Below are positions 43,711 to 55,837 of a stretch of 64,000 nt of DNA, piece after piece. This stretch comes from Lamellibrachia columna. Taxonomy: Eukaryota; Annelida; Polychaeta; Sabellida; Siboglinidae. The notes under the pieces are model-generated. The model was not told the origin of the DNA, did no database searches, and saw nothing but the letters and a program-made list of their open reading frames with translations. The translations under genes and the position numbers were made by a program. The stretch is from positions 23,304,878-23,368,877 of the forward strand of contig OY759269.1 in NCBI GenBank assembly GCA_963662155.1. Reading direction: 5' to 3'. Positions within the stretch are counted from its first letter, which is position 1. Each line of letters starts with the position of its first letter.

Positions 43711-44885
43711 TGCATTGTTTCAGTATTGCCAACAACAAACATTTCGAGGCGCCTGCTGCGTTTCATCTCGATATCCAAATCAAAACATTTTGCCAGTTAC
43801 AGTACAGCATTTCCGAAATGTATTTTACCCTTAACGTCGACCAAGATTGAAACCTATTCCTAAGTTAATACATCGCGGTACCTTCTCTTTCCAGAAACTT
43901 GTTGTAAAATACCTATCATGAATGGCCTCGATTTGTTTTGTTGTTTAGAAAATATTAAAATAATTACAATATTTACCAGTGTATCATGTACCAAAGACAA
44001 AAAGGCATGCTATTACTAAACGCATGAATATGAAGCTGCCATAATTAAGCAAATGATATTTCGACGGTGAGTAATTTTTTCTAGATGAATGCGCCGCTTA
44101 CAAATTCATTTTGTTCTTGCCTAATGACGTTCTTGTATAATTACGTCACGCCAACATATCACCTTTTATCGGACACAACTTGCATTGCGAATTCAATGGT
44201 CTCTGTAATCTTTATTTGGGTTCTTGTTGTGTATTATTATTCAGTATTTTTAAATCACTGGCATCACTAATTAAAACGTGGATTCTGTCTACATCAAACA
44301 TGCTGGGTACCGTAAACGAAAATTTGTATTTAAAATCACCAGCCGCATACGCAATGTGTCACCAAAATAAGCCATCCGTCGCCAATACACTGGGACTGCG
44401 GCCTGATGTGTATAGGCCTATGTTGAAATAAATATGCGTATGAAACATTAGACAATTTCAGACAAGTTATTCGCTCCACCTATCGTTAGTTCCGTTACGT
44501 AGATACTGACGTCAGCTAAATTTGCCGGTCATGTGGTATCCATTCGTTTTGCGCCGAGATACGCATACGTATATACGGAGAGAATGGTTTCTATTAGTGA
44601 ACACGCTGCTTATCAATTTTTAGACATTATATCAAAGAAGACATGCTTAGGTTTTTATGCGATGTATTCTATATATCTAAGAATGGTAATAGTTTAGCAG
44701 GACAGGGAAATACCAGTAATTTCATTGTCGCTTAAAGTTTAAGAAGGCTGACGGCCAACCTCCAACCTCCCACCAACTTTGAGAGCTACGGAGAAGGTCA
44801 GAGTTGAACTGGCATCAGTTTCGTCTCCAGTGTCAGTGGGCGTCGTCTTCTTATCCTCTGCAGACACACCTGTAGGCCCTACGAG
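43711..44885. other. No gene recognised
   Basis: Frames at 44085-44431 have no recognisable content. Confidence 0.4.
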
Positions 44886-45050
44886 ATGGAGGCAGGTAAA
44901 GGAGACGGCAGTTTAAACGGATCAGTCACGAAGAAGAAGGGACAACAAAACTCGACGCCCGGTATTGGTGTCAGACTCACTCCGGACTTCAGAGATAAAG
45001 AGGAGAGCAACAACAAATACTTCCACTACGATTCACGGGTGTGGTCTTGA
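44886..45050 (+). CDS. Possible small coding exon
   Basis: A 54-residue frame from a good start context (cgagATGG): MEAGKGDGSLNGSVTKKKGQ, then STPGIGVRLTPDFRDKEE, ending YDSRVWS. The composition is protein-like and unlike the AT-rich surroundings. It could be the first exon of a truncated host gene, with a weak donor gtgtgg at about 45038. No family is recognised. Confidence 0.3.
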   Translation: MEAGKGDGSLNGSVTKKKGQQNSTPGIGVRLTPDFRDKEESNNKYFHYDSRVWS

Positions 45051-45274
45051 AATGGTGGCACTGAGCGGGCAATAACACTTAACAGAAGGTTCGGGTTTGC
45101 GAGAACAACTGGGTCCGTAAAATTACATGAAAAAACAGAGAAGATAGAACCGGGAGGAATGGCCAGAGGGAAAATAATGTGATGCAGTTCAGCGTAACGA
45201 GAAGAATAGTAAAAAGCCGGGTTATGTGGGTAAACGAAAAGTGGCGGGAGAAGGCTTCTGTTGTTGGGCTACAC

Positions 45275-45383
45275 ATAGATGATAAAATTGTTGGACTCTC
45301 GATAAGCCAATGGCTTCCTTGTCCACTTTGCCATCTGGAACTTGTTGTTTGGGATGGCAATCTTGTTAAATCTTGTTAAATCA
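45275..45383 (+). mobile_element. 3-prime UTR copy of the same LINE, opposite strand
   Basis: ctcgataagccaatggcttc followed by cttgtccactttgccatctg is the complement of the sequence below the RT at 45.6 kb; it ends in cttgttaaat repeats, the tail of this family. Confidence 0.7.
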
Positions 45384-45524
45384 CATAGATAGGGTGAAGT
45401 GGAAAGTGATAATAGCTGGGACGGTGCAGCGGTACTGGCTAGCCAACACCTTCTTAAAGGGTGCATTTAAGAACATATACATATAGACAAACAAAGCAAA
45501 CAATTGTCTCTGAGAGCCAATAAT

Positions 45525-47119
45525 TAGGTAAATATGGCAAAGTTTAACAAGATTTACCAAGATTTGCCATCCAAGCCAAAGGCCCAGATGGCAAGTGGAC
45601 AAGGAAGCCATTGGCTTATCGAGAGTCCAACAATGTTCATCTACTTATAGCCCGCCCTCCTGAGATATGTGTCAACCTTGTTTTTAAACATATTCACGCT
45701 GCTAGCAGTTACACAATCTGTAGACAATTTGTTCCATTCATTTATTGTCCTCTGTGAGAACGAGTGCTTCCTGATGTCCAATCTACATTGATCCTTTACT
45801 AATTTTACCTCATGTCCTCTAGTTCTGCTATCCTTCTTGAGTGAGAAAAACATATTTCTATCAATATTTTCATACCCATTCAATATCTTAAAAACTTCAA
45901 TCTGATCTCCTCTTAACCTCCTTGTCTCTAGAGTTGTTAAACCACATTCTTTCAGGCGTTCTTCATAACTAAGGTCTCTCAGTTCTGGAATCATTTTAGT
46001 TGCTCTCCTTTGTATGCGTTCAAGCGTATCTATATCCTTCTTACGATATGGTCTCCATGCTTGTATACAGTATTCTAAATGAGGTCTAACTATTGCTTTA
46101 TAAAGAGGTATAATTAACTTTTTTCCCTTGTATGTTATGTTTCTTCTAATCAATCCAAGAATTTGATTACCCTTTGAAGCTGCAATACCACACTGCTCTG
46201 AAACTTTCATATCAGCGCTTATTGTAACTCCTAAGTCCTTTTCTTTTACAGTAGTACCCAGAACAGTATCTCCCATTTTATAGTTTACATTCAAGTTCCT
46301 ATGTCCTGTATGTAGGCATTTACATTTCCCAAAATTGAACAACATCTGCCATTTCTCAGACCATTTCACTAATCTGTCTAGATCGGTTTGTAAATGTTGT
46401 TTATCACCATCAGTATTAACCTGTCTATACAGTTTTGTGTCATCCGCAAATTTCAGTACGTTACTTGTTATACTGTCGTCCAAGTCATTGATATAAATTA
46501 AGAATAATATAGGTCCTAATACTGATCCTTGAGGTACCCCACTCAAAACCGATTTCCAATTTGAAACTTCTCCATCTACTACAACTCGTTGTCTTCTGTC
46601 AGTCAGCCATTGTTCTATCCAGTCAGTTATGCTATCCCCGATACCATGGGCTTTTAATTTAAGTAGTAATCTTTGATGTGGCACTTTGTCAAAAGCTTTC
46701 TGAAAATCTAAGTAGATAATATCTACTGGCGATCCCACGTCTATCCACTTAGTGATTTCTTCCAAAAAACATAACATATTTGTTAAGCATGACCTCGCTT
46801 TAAGAAATCCATGTTGAGATGAATTTAATAATTTATGCTTAACGAGGAAGTCCACCATATGGTCTTTAATTAACCTTTCTAATAATTTACAAATCACTGA
46901 CGTTAAACTCACTGGTCTGTAATTCTCTGACTTATTTCTCGAACCCTTTTTAAATAATGGTATGATGTTTGCTTCTTTCCATTCAAACGGAACAACTCCC
47001 TCTTTTAATGACAAGTTGAATACTCTTGTAAGTGGTATACTGATTTGTTCTACTGTTTCCATTAGTAATTTTGGAGGAATCCCATCCACTCCCGGTGATT
47101 TGTTATCCTTCATTGCCTT
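45525..47119 (-). mobile_element. CR1/Jockey-like LINE, 5-prime truncated
   Basis: Contains the open RT frame, the family 3-prime region (ggaagccattggcttatcga) and a gtttaacaagatttacc tail. The endonuclease is missing. Confidence 0.88.
45641..47113 (-). CDS. Reverse transcriptase, open 490-residue frame
   Basis: The frame covers a complete RT domain: DNKSPGVDGIPPKLL, GSRNKSENYRPVSLTSVICK, QHGFLKARSCLTNML, YLDFQKAFDKVPH, SGVPQGSVLGPILFLIYIND and the catalytic FADDTKLY. It ends with RRATKMIPELRDLSYEERL and SFSQRTINEWNKLSTDCV, typical of CR1-like families. A stop lies four codons upstream of the first ATG, so the N-terminal endonuclease has been lost by 5-prime truncation and the frame cannot support retrotransposition by itself. 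No internal lesion suggests a fairly recent insertion. Two other fragments of the family lie within 5 kb. Confidence 0.92.
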   Translation of the reverse strand: MKDNKSPGVDGIPPKLLMETVEQISIPLTRVFNLSLKEGVVPFEWKEANIIPLFKKGSRNKSENYRPVSLTSVICKLLERLIKDHMVDFLVKHKLLNSSQHGFLKARSCLTNMLCFLEEITKWIDVGSPVDIIYLDFQKAFDKVPHQRLLLKLKAHGIGDSITDWIEQWLTDRRQRVVVDGEVSNWKSVLSGVPQGSVLGPILFLIYINDLDDSITSNVLKFADDTKLYRQVNTDGDKQHLQTDLDRLVKWSEKWQMLFNFGKCKCLHTGHRNLNVNYKMGDTVLGTTVKEKDLGVTISADMKVSEQCGIAASKGNQILGLIRRNITYKGKKLIIPLYKAIVRPHLEYCIQAWRPYRKKDIDTLERIQRRATKMIPELRDLSYEERLKECGLTTLETRRLRGDQIEVFKILNGYENIDRNMFFSLKKDSRTRGHEVKLVKDQCRLDIRKHSFSQRTINEWNKLSTDCVTASSVNMFKNKVDTYLRRAGYK

Positions 47120-47272
47120 TATTATTTAGTTGCCCCAGGAAAAACCCGTAAGACTATCCCCGGAGGTAATCCGGCGGTTAGAGCGCAGCGCTGCCTTCGG
47201 GGGTAGTTCAGGGGTGTCTACGCCAGGGCAAATAACAGATCCAACAAAAGAAAATTTAAAAAACTTTCCGTA
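47120..47272. other. Short spacer between LINE and Polinton copy 2
   Basis: Imperfect inverted ends tagttgccccagg and ccagggcaaataac suggest a small MITE-like unit, unproven. Confidence 0.3.
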
Positions 47273-47452
47273 AGTAGTAGATAAGTGGAAATGAATAAGC
47301 GAGGAAGGCGACCATGTTCGCAGGAGACCATAAGTCCGGTGTGAGAGTATGGGGAAAGAGGTATATTATCGCTCAGAGACCATGAGCGTCCCTGTCGGTT
47401 GTGTACTACACGAGGGACAACATCAGCGCTCCCTAGCGACTAAAGAACTAGT
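47273..47452. repeat. Diverged left TIR of Polinton copy 2
   Basis: It begins AGTAGTAGATAAGT like copy 1 (AGTAGTAGAAGTAAGT). Further in, gagcgtccctgtcggttgtg and cagcgctccctagcgact align in order with the two modules of the copy 1 TIR. The six bases before it are tccgta. Confidence 0.65.
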
Positions 47453-47521
47453 CAAGGAGTGATCAAGGAGTCTTGTAACACGGTCAAAGGTCATCCTCCT
47501 ACGTAAGGAGCAGCGGCGGTG

Positions 47522-47711
<190 letters not shown>

Positions 47712-47816
47712 GGGGGAACAGTGTTCATGAACAGGTCATTCATTAACAGGAATCAAAGGGTCTAACGAGGAAACGAGAAACGAACAAAACACCGTATCGT
47801 ACGAGTGCACACGTGT

Positions 47817-47822
47817 TTTATT
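47817..47822 (-). terminator. Polyadenylation signal AATAAA, copy 2
   Basis: Same place and context as 11162-11167. Confidence 0.6.
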
Positions 47823-48044
47823 GAACAACACAAGCATGATGATACAACAAGGATAGCGTGTAATACCACTACAACTATGACGAGTACGATGATGACGTGA
47901 CTTGCGAGTGTTGACCACAACGCCAGAGGTCGTGAGCTTAGGGGTGTCTCCACCTCGCCATAGGCTCAAGGGTGATGATGAGGTGACTTTGCGGGTGTTT
48001 ACCACCACTCCAGCGCTTAGGGATGCGTCCAGCTCGCCAAAGGC

Positions 48045-48466
48045 TCAATCGATGTACGATGTACGATAGTACAGTCTACCCTGTCGCAACTGTTTAAGCC
48101 AATCAAATACGCAGTAATCGTTAGTTACTAAATCGATGCCGAATATGTTGACAACAGTGCTCATCGGAAAGCCGTTACAACGAAGCAATACATAAGCTAC
48201 ACAATATTTTCCACAAACGTTAGACAGATAACTCTGAAGTATCTTGCTATTATGTGTCATGGCGGCAGGCCGTACAAGCAGAAGTAATCGCCGCCTCCTT
48301 CGGCATCCAGATACAGCGCTATATAATGTTCACCCGGTTCGTCACAGTCGTCGGTGTTGCACACGAAGGTCACCAGCAAAGCGTCTATCGTAGTAGGCAG
48401 TCTGTCTTTGGGAACGACACCGCAAAATATCGACTATCAAGAAGGTGTAGCCGTGCCGGAAGTCGC
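48045..48466 (-). pseudogene. Maturation protease, copy 2
   Basis: One frame at about 48285-48440 keeps GVVPKDRLP and the NTD and GEHYIALYL segment lost in copy 1. After LYGLPP a TGA at about 48257-48259 and a deletion of about 50 bp intervene. The C-terminal frame (48045-48260) keeps VCGKYCVAYVLLRCNG with the catalytic Cys. The start region is lost in a deletion shared with the end of the capsid gene. The lesions differ from those of copy 1. Confidence 0.8.
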
Positions 48467-49231
48467 TCAGACACATCATGTAGCTCCAGATGAAGAGGTT
48501 GTCGTCGAAATTCGGTTGGATAGGTTTGGAGGGTATTTGTCGCCTGTCCACGTACACGGCGAGGAAGTTGATGTCGTTGTTCTTCGCGTGAAACGTATTC
48601 TTTTCGTACGAACCGTTGTACGCATCGATTTCGAAGCAGCACAGCACCAGACGTTTCGGCAGGGTGCCGAGGAACAGGTTCTCGTGCGTGCGCGATCGGG
48701 AGCCCGTGGGAATGGAGTACACCTTGCAGTCGACGGACCGCATCGGATACTTGACCGTGCTCTTCCCGAGAGCCTTGATGTGCGCCATCTGCACGGTCGG
48801 ATTCAGGGTGGCCTTCTTTGCAAGCAAGGTGGCACTGATGTTGTTGATTCTGTAATCGAGATTGCCCACACCACCCATGAGCGCAAAAGCGGACTTACTG
48901 CGCACCAGTCGTATTTTGACATCGACGCCGTTGATCAAGAATTTATCCTGCAGAAACAGGTCCACGTGTAGACGACACATGATGTCGACGACCCGACTCC
49001 ATTGGCTCGTGTCACCTTCGCCTGTACATGTAGCATCGTGTTGGCAAGATCCAGGTAATCGTCTCCCGATCCGGGTATCAAAAATTATATCGGTCCACCC
49101 GAGTCGAGAGAGACAATGGGCTGATATTCCACTATATGGCTGTCGACGATGCTGGTCTGAGTCGGGGGTACGGTAAAGGGATCCAGCTCGCTCTTGACCC
49201 CCTCACACGACTGTCTAAGTAAGAAAGCCAT
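48440..49231 (-). pseudogene. Major capsid protein, copy 2, deleted
   Basis: The N-terminus (MAFLLRQSCEGVKSELDPF from 49231) is stopped by TAA at 49085-49087 just after DSGGPI. A deletion of roughly 400 bp near 49000 joins KVTRAN to the middle of the protein. The frame at 48440-48980 keeps VDLFLQDKFLINGVDVKIRL and SVDCKVYSIP. About 60 C-terminal residues are lost, and the frame runs on into protease DNA. Confidence 0.85.
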
Positions 49232-49249
49232 CATCGTCGAATATGTCGG

Positions 49250-49622
49250 TTTCACGTCTCTTGGGCGTCTGTCTCTTGCGCTGTCTCGTTGCTGTAGTTT
49301 CTTCGCAGACGCACGTTTTATACGTTTACGAGGTCGCAGGCCAGGGGTCAACAGACCACGCATCATACTCTTACCAGCGTCCGTGACACGTCGTTTGGCT
49401 GCTTTTTTATGCTCTGTCTGGACAAGACGTCGTCGGCGATACGCACGCCGGTCTTCAACGCTCCCTTCCCAACGCCACGGCCCCTCTCTTGATGAGTGGC
49501 ATGGCGGTGCGCAGCAAACATCCGAACATACTTCCTAGTCCGTGACCTCGCTGGTATCGGGCACCGGCGAAGTAGGGCAGTGCACCACTCGCTTGGCGCG
49601 CGTAATATTCGTTGTAATTCAT
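49250..49622 (-). pseudogene. PX-like protein, copy 2
   Basis: Starts MNYNEYYARQASGALPYFAG at 49622 and keeps GHGLGS and MPLIKRGAVALG in pieces; small indels after about 49400 shift the frame. Confidence 0.7.
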
Positions 49623-49624
49623 CT

Positions 49625-50520
49625 GCAGAACAGTCCGGTCCTACGTCGTCGAAAATTAAGCGTCACCGTCACTCTACCGTACTCGAATGGCACGAGCCGG
49701 CCGGTGTCGTCTCTTATATTGATCTTGATCGACTTGAAGAGCGTATACAACACGGGTACGTAGTGGATGTTAGTGAAACGATCATATACCGTGGCGCCGT
49801 GAATTCAGCGAACCGGGAGGCATTGCAACAAAGGTGCGATACTGTTGCCGACGATGCGAGACTCCATGACGTCCGTGTAGATGTAGATGGCATCGAACCC
49901 TCGAGACATGTTCACCACGTTCTATCCTTCCTTACTGAAGGAGCACGAAACAGGGGAGTCTTACTAGGTGGCAAAACCACGCTAGCCGACGGTGTGAGAC
50001 TGATATCCGTTCCACCTATATTCGGGTCGACGTACTCGCGTGTGCTGCCTGCTGCTGCTGTTGCTGCTGCTGCTGCTCCTGTTGCTGCTGCCAGCGGAAT
50101 GGTGATCACCGAATTACGTACGGAATCCTAACATGGATCCCATTTCAATGTGGTAAGGTATGGTGACCGTGGTGTCGGGTGTCATGTGCAACGCCATTTT
50201 TTGAGCGATGGGGCAGTAGCTCAATTTAGCTCGTAACTTATCTGTCGCAATACGCTTCAGCCCGTGGTTGATATAACTCATCAATGCTACGGGACCTTTG
50301 TAAAACCCAGGGGCTAACCTCATACTTGGGGTAAGAACCACAGGATATTTCTCGTTGAAGAAGAACAAGGTGTCCTCCTCTATAATGTTGTACCAAGTAT
50401 GCGGGTACTGTACTGTCAGCCCGCACTCCCACTCAACTGACATATCTATACGTTGAGGCAAGTCCGTGATGTAATGCGCCAATGTATTGTCTGGATACAT
50501 CTTTATGGATGCTTTGTAAA
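49625..50520 (-). pseudogene. Minor capsid (penton-like) protein, copy 2
   Basis: 50114-50520 encodes ASIKMYPDNTLAHYITDLPQ, VQYPHTWYNI and YFKGPVAL-type middle segments (APGFYKGPVALMSYINHGLK) without the stop seen in copy 1. The C-terminal part (GRLVPFEYGRVTVTLNF) lies in another frame at 49625-49910 with an internal stop. The N-terminal ten residues are replaced. An alanine-rich expansion (gctgctgct) sits at about 50045-50090. Confidence 0.8.
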
Positions 50521-50739
50521 TTTGTTGTAAATGCTTATCAAGATGACCATGAACAAGACAATGACTTGACACATAAACACTATTTCCTCTTTGGGACACA
50601 CGGTACCGAACAAATGCCAAGGAGTGCTGTCTTTGTCGCTCTGTGCGTCAATACTGTTGTCTGCTACGTCCTCTTGTATTTTCTCTTCTTCTATGACGGT
50701 GGCGGTGGTGAAGTCCTCTGTTGTCGACTCGTCTGTCAT
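50503..50739 (-). CDS. Acidic protein with membrane span, copy 2
   Basis: 78 residues: MTDESTTEDFTTATVIEEEK, more acidic residues, then a hydrophobic segment (FMCQVIVLFMVILISIYNKF). The start region resembles the 36-residue protein of copy 1 at 14384-14494. It overlaps the minor capsid remnant. The membrane span is either an addition in copy 2 or a loss in copy 1. Confidence 0.4.
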   Translation of the reverse strand: MTDESTTEDFTTATVIEEEKIQEDVADNSIDAQSDKDSTPWHLFGTVCPKEEIVFMCQVIVLFMVILISIYNKFTKHP

Positions 50740-51524
50740 CGCTCTAATGAAGCGACCACAGACGCGTGGCTAGTTTTTATAGTGGACGAGGGCCTTGGCA
50801 CCGATCCAGCTGTTGAATTTGGAGGGGTAGCCGTACTATTTCGCCAGCCCACCTTGCGGCGCTGCAGTACCGATTCTACGCGGCACACTTTATCGGCGGG
50901 TACCGACACCTTCTGCAGTTCCGGTTCGTAGAAGGTACCGTCCAGCACTTCATCAAGATCGTCGACAAATCGGTACACGGGTGGATCGGAGGGATGAACC
51001 TCGTGCATAGTGAAGATCTCTTCGCTCCAATTCGCCATGTGCTTCACCTCGAGTCCGTGGTCCAGGTACCATCGCAACAGGGGCGTGGCGAGCAAGATCT
51101 TATCGCCTCGATAACTGCCCACGAGATTGCTCCGCGTAGTCGTCATGATGTGATGTTCTTCGGCGTATCGGCGCATGAACGGACCGAGATCTTCGCACTT
51201 CAGACGGATGTTCTTGAAAACGGGCTGCATCTCGGCAAAGTGCGCACGCAATACTTCCGGCACGCAAACGTCGCACTCGATCATTCCGAACACGGTTCCG
51301 GCACGCACACCGGTTAAGATATGTTCTGACGTCATCGTCCACCGCGCGTGTCGTCGTCGCGGAAAGGCAGCATCCAGACACTTTTTCACCGCCGGGTCTA
51401 TTATTATCTCTTTCCACTCGCTTTCCCACAACTCGACGACCTTGACAAAGTGACGTAGGTAGGCGGTGTTCTTTCGGGTCTCGGCGAGCAGTTGGGCCAT
51501 GGGTTTCCCGTTGACGGCGTTCAT
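50736..51524 (-). pseudogene. Polymerase-integrase fusion frame made by deletion
   Basis: The open frame of 262 residues begins in polymerase (KPMAQLLAETRKNTAYLRHF ... LATPLLRWYLDHGLEVK) and passes without a stop into the integrase tail (NWSEEIFTMHEVHPSDPPVY ... LEL-like EPELQKVSVPADKVCRVES). The join at about 51045 corresponds to copy 1 positions of about 18720 and 14800, so roughly 3.9 kb is gone, with the polymerase motifs B and C, the ATPase and the integrase core. The integrase stop is also lost, adding about 35 residues. It is probably accidental, but the frame is clean. Confidence 0.85.
50774..50781 (-). promoter_or_regulatory. TATA box for capsid block, copy 2
   Basis: CTATAAAA on minus, equivalent to 14530-14537. 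Confidence 0.55.
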
Positions 51525-53630
51525 CTATTGACGGGTGCAGGGGTGACCATGATAGTAACAACCATGGAACTGATACGCCGTGTTCGTTTGACTGCACCAC
51601 CCGTCCACCGGAAGTTTGCCTATTATCTTCTCTCGACCGCTGATCTGATGTCGTATGGCGCGTCCCGTGCGTTCAGATCCCAAGTCAACCATTCTGCAGC
51701 CATCTGCCCGTACAGCTGCGCCGATTCGGGCCGGAACCCGATCTCTTCCCGTCGTCGCGTGTACCTTTCCCATCGGCATGTCTTGCATGAAAATCCACAA
51801 GTACAGAGCGTTTGGCATCGTACCCGACAATCGACCGACACGGTCAAGCGGCCTCTCCGCACTCGTTCTGACGTAGCTTGGTGACCCCTTTCTCGTGATA
51901 GCGGTGAAAAATAAGGGACGCACCGCCAACCACGTGATCTTTGACGAGATGATGTAGATCTTTATTTTTCTCGTTGAAGACCTTAAAGTAGGTCTTCTTC
52001 GGAAGGTCATTGAACAGGTAGAGCAAGTTCAGACCAGATACGCTGATGCCTTGCTTGAACATGTCTATGCCACGTTTCTGGTTGAAGGCAAATTGTCTGT
52101 GAATGGCCTGGAGAAAGGGAGCCACATACCGATTATTGTTCCAGACAAGATAGTCTCGTAAAGTTGTCATACCGTTCTCGCTACACGCCTCTTGACATAA
52201 TCCTCGTCGGAAATACCCTCGTTCTTCAGTCGACTGAAGAAGGCCTGTTTCGGTGGAAGAGCGGTGTCGTCGAACCTCTTCAAACAGTCCAAGTACTCGT
52301 ACGGGAAATGACCTTTGGTTACCTCACATCCGTATGCTTTCAGATACTTGTCTTAGCTGAACTCCGGAGCTATGTAATTGGTCATGTCTAGGAATTTCAG
52401 CTGATCCGTTGATAGACACATGAACATGTTGCGTTTGATGAAGAAAAAGGACCCGACACCATTGTTGTCGTCTTTCTCTTTGTCTTCTTCGGCTTCTTGC
52501 TCCTCTGTCTTTGACGTGGACAGGAAGTCGGGTATGAGAAACTGTTTGATGGCACTGAGATCATATTTAGCCAAATTGAACCCAATGACGGGTAATTGAC
52601 GCATCCATCCATGCAGTTGTCCCATTAGCTTTTTGTTCGGATTGGTCGGCGATCGATATTCCTTGTCATTGACGTCATCCTCCTCCTCGGGTGATCGTGC
52701 AGCGTGCTCCAATTCGTCCCAGTCTATATGTGGTTCTGCGAGTTGTTCCAACACATCCTCGTAAGACTTTTTGATCTTTTCGAACGCGGCGTCACTCATC
52801 GCTTGCAAGATATCCATTTTGTCGCTCACCAACTTTTTGGCGTCTCCATCCGTGAAGAGACATTGCACTTGCTCGTGTCCGGGCACGTTGGGTGCCACGC
52901 TAACGCTCAGCGGCATGTGACGCGCTACCCATTGAACCTTGTCACTGTCCGACGGAAGTTGTGCGGTGTCAAGCCAACACTCAAAGTCAAAGGTGGCGCG
53001 GTACGGGTAGTAACGCAATGATTCTGAGACTCGAATGTTCTCGTCAGCTAGACGTTCGAACAATGACGGGGTCGAGTGGTACACGCCACCCGGATAGACT
53101 CGGCGTACACCCACCCCCCGTACACGTGCGCTCTTGTCTGCGCAGCATATATGCGTATTTGCATAAACAGTCACCGCACTTTCGACATCTATAAGAGTGA
53201 CAGTACATGCGTACATCTCGAATGTAGGAAAAGTGTATCTTGTGACGATTAATGTGTAATGTGTCGGGGTAATGATATAACGATCAATGGACGAGTTCGG
53301 CAGTCGTCATTCCATCCAGTGCACCCGACTCGACGAGCTTGTATACGCACACGTTCGTCTCGAACAAGGTCTCTACACAATAGAGGTCATCCAACGTGAC
53401 CCCGACAAAATCTTCCATGGCTACATCGTCTTTGTCGTATGCCTCTTTGTCGTATGCGTCTTCACCGCCGGTTCCGACCGATGTACGTCACACCTCCTCG
53501 ATGCAGGGCCGGACACCGAAAGAGACACAGGTTGTTGGTGTACCTCTTGGAATGGTTGGGTACCCTTTCCAGCCGATGACGGCTTGGTTCTTCTTGATGT
53601 AGGAATGATGCTGGAAGGGTCACGCCTACA
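51525..53630 (-). pseudogene. DNA polymerase B, copy 2, N-terminal two thirds
   Basis: Keeps exonuclease motifs ATFDFECWLD and GFNLAKYDLSAIKQF, a segment deleted in copy 1 (51844-52170, TTLRDYLVWNNNRYVAPFLQ), motif A (VGYDANALYL) and CYYHGHPCTR. Upstream of the exonuclease it preserves a zinc-finger-like CRKCGDCLCKYAYMLRR and, further out at 53290-53430, VTLDDLYCVETLFETNVCVY, which copy 1 lacks. Lesions: TAG 51525-51527, frameshifts near 51850 and 52175, TAA 52353-52355, and a TGA near 53283. Confidence 0.88.
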
Positions 53631-53643
53631 CATGAGGCTAGGA

Positions 53644-54232
<589 letters not shown>

Positions 54233-54488
54233 CTATAGTAAGAAAAGGCTTTTTTAAGGAATGCCACTCTCCATCATCACCCCCGTCTGCGCATAGCCTC
54301 TCGCACCTTCTCCAACATATCGACCTGGTATTGTAGTGACCTCCACCTGTCATTCATCGATATAACAACCCACCCCAACAAGTGTTGGATTAAACAAGAT
54401 GAAGATAGATTCAATATGCGACACATCTACTCACATACATAACGAACACATTCTGCATGTGACGCTGCGTCGAAAGTCATGCCACGAA

Positions 54489-54497
54489 CTACCTTAT
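54489..54497 (-). promoter_or_regulatory. TATA box, copy 2 accessory region
   Basis: Minus-strand GTATATAAG upstream of the accessory exons. Confidence 0.4.
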
Positions 54498-54859
54498 ATA
54501 CGGCTTTATGCAACGCTCGCCGAGTATGCAACGAAACTCGTTTTTTTTCCGAATGACGGGTGTCTTGTTGTTTCCACCGACTGTTTTTTTACGGTTCTCT
54601 GACACGTTTATCGCATTGCTTTTAATTATGATGGATGTGTTATTGTTCTGTGTGGCTTACCTCGGTAGTTTGTTGCATTCTTTCCAGACATAATAACGAA
54701 TGTGTCTTTGTTCCATTGTTTTGTCAAACACTATTTAAACACTAAAGGTAGTCATCCTTCTTGAAAATATACCGTCACTGGCTTGCCGGCCTGGCATCGT
54801 CGGATCCAAATATAAGGGCGTGCGCGACCTGCAAACGCATGCTGGCTATGCCGGGACTG

Positions 54860-54930
54860 GCGGTTTACCGATAAAAACAGCCGGCCGTGTTCGCTGCTAG
54901 TCTGGACCAGTTATCTCTCGTTGCTAGGTG
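54860..54930. other. Block conserved with copy 1 at 24318-24372
   Basis: cgataaaaac, then a variable stretch, then atctctcgttgct.ggt.acg occur in order in both copies; in copy 1 this lies inside the plus-strand gene's intron. Confidence 0.5.
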
Positions 54931-55800
54931 ACGGCTAATGTCTGGTTTCATATTCGTGTCTCACTCGGATATTCGTTTGCTGGCAGCCTCTTACTCTTCA
55001 TAAAAGAGTAAGACTAACATGAAGGAGGAACCTGACATTGAATAGGTAAATGGCTTTAAAAAGAGCTTTGATGGAAAGTTCAACAAAGGACGTAGAATAT
55101 CGTGCGTATGCCATATGACAAGTTAACGGGGTTCTGGAAGTCAACACTCCAGCAGAAGACGCCTAAACAGCGTATTTTCATTTCATCCGTTGAGCCTATG
55201 TTACTCTAGGATGTGAAGCCTGGATAATGGCATATACATTACAATAATACAATACAACTCTCGTTTATTTAGACCCATCATCATTTGCACTTTACAAATA
55301 TACTGGAATGCATCAGCAGCATTGTCATACAATTTGCATATTAAACAACGCATTATTTATTAATTTGAGAATGCAAAATAATAAAAGTATGATATATATT
55401 GCATTAATTTGATAAAATATATGCATGTTATAATCAAATTCAAGACAAATATATTTCCAATATGGGCCAGGGAGACTCCTATTAAGACCAACATTGATCG
55501 CTATCGTAGGAGCCAGCCCGATAATTTAACCTCATACGTTTAATGTGCTTGTGGAAGATAGGTATTTTATATTTATTACAGGTATAACGCGATATGTTTT
55601 GTCTGTGATTAGTATATCTTATAGTTTTGGTCCATCAGCAATAATATAATCAGTGCATCTGTTGGCACATGCAGCAGTTCAATATCGTGCCAGTTTCTTG
55701 ATAGTTTTGTAGGTAACACAGCTTGTTACTTTAAACGGTGTGTTTGTATTTTGCTTTTTATTGACTCGGGAGTGTTGTTTACAAGGTAGTTTATACCTTA
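54931..55800. other. No gene recognised
   Basis: AT-rich spacer; no frame or right TIR of copy 2 seen. Confidence 0.5.
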
Positions 55801-55837
55801 TAAATTATTTAGCAAATTCGTTTGTTATTCTGTTTGT

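Noticed and set aside
48354..48971. 205-codon plus-strand frame
   Set aside because: Antisense shadow of the copy 2 major capsid remnant.
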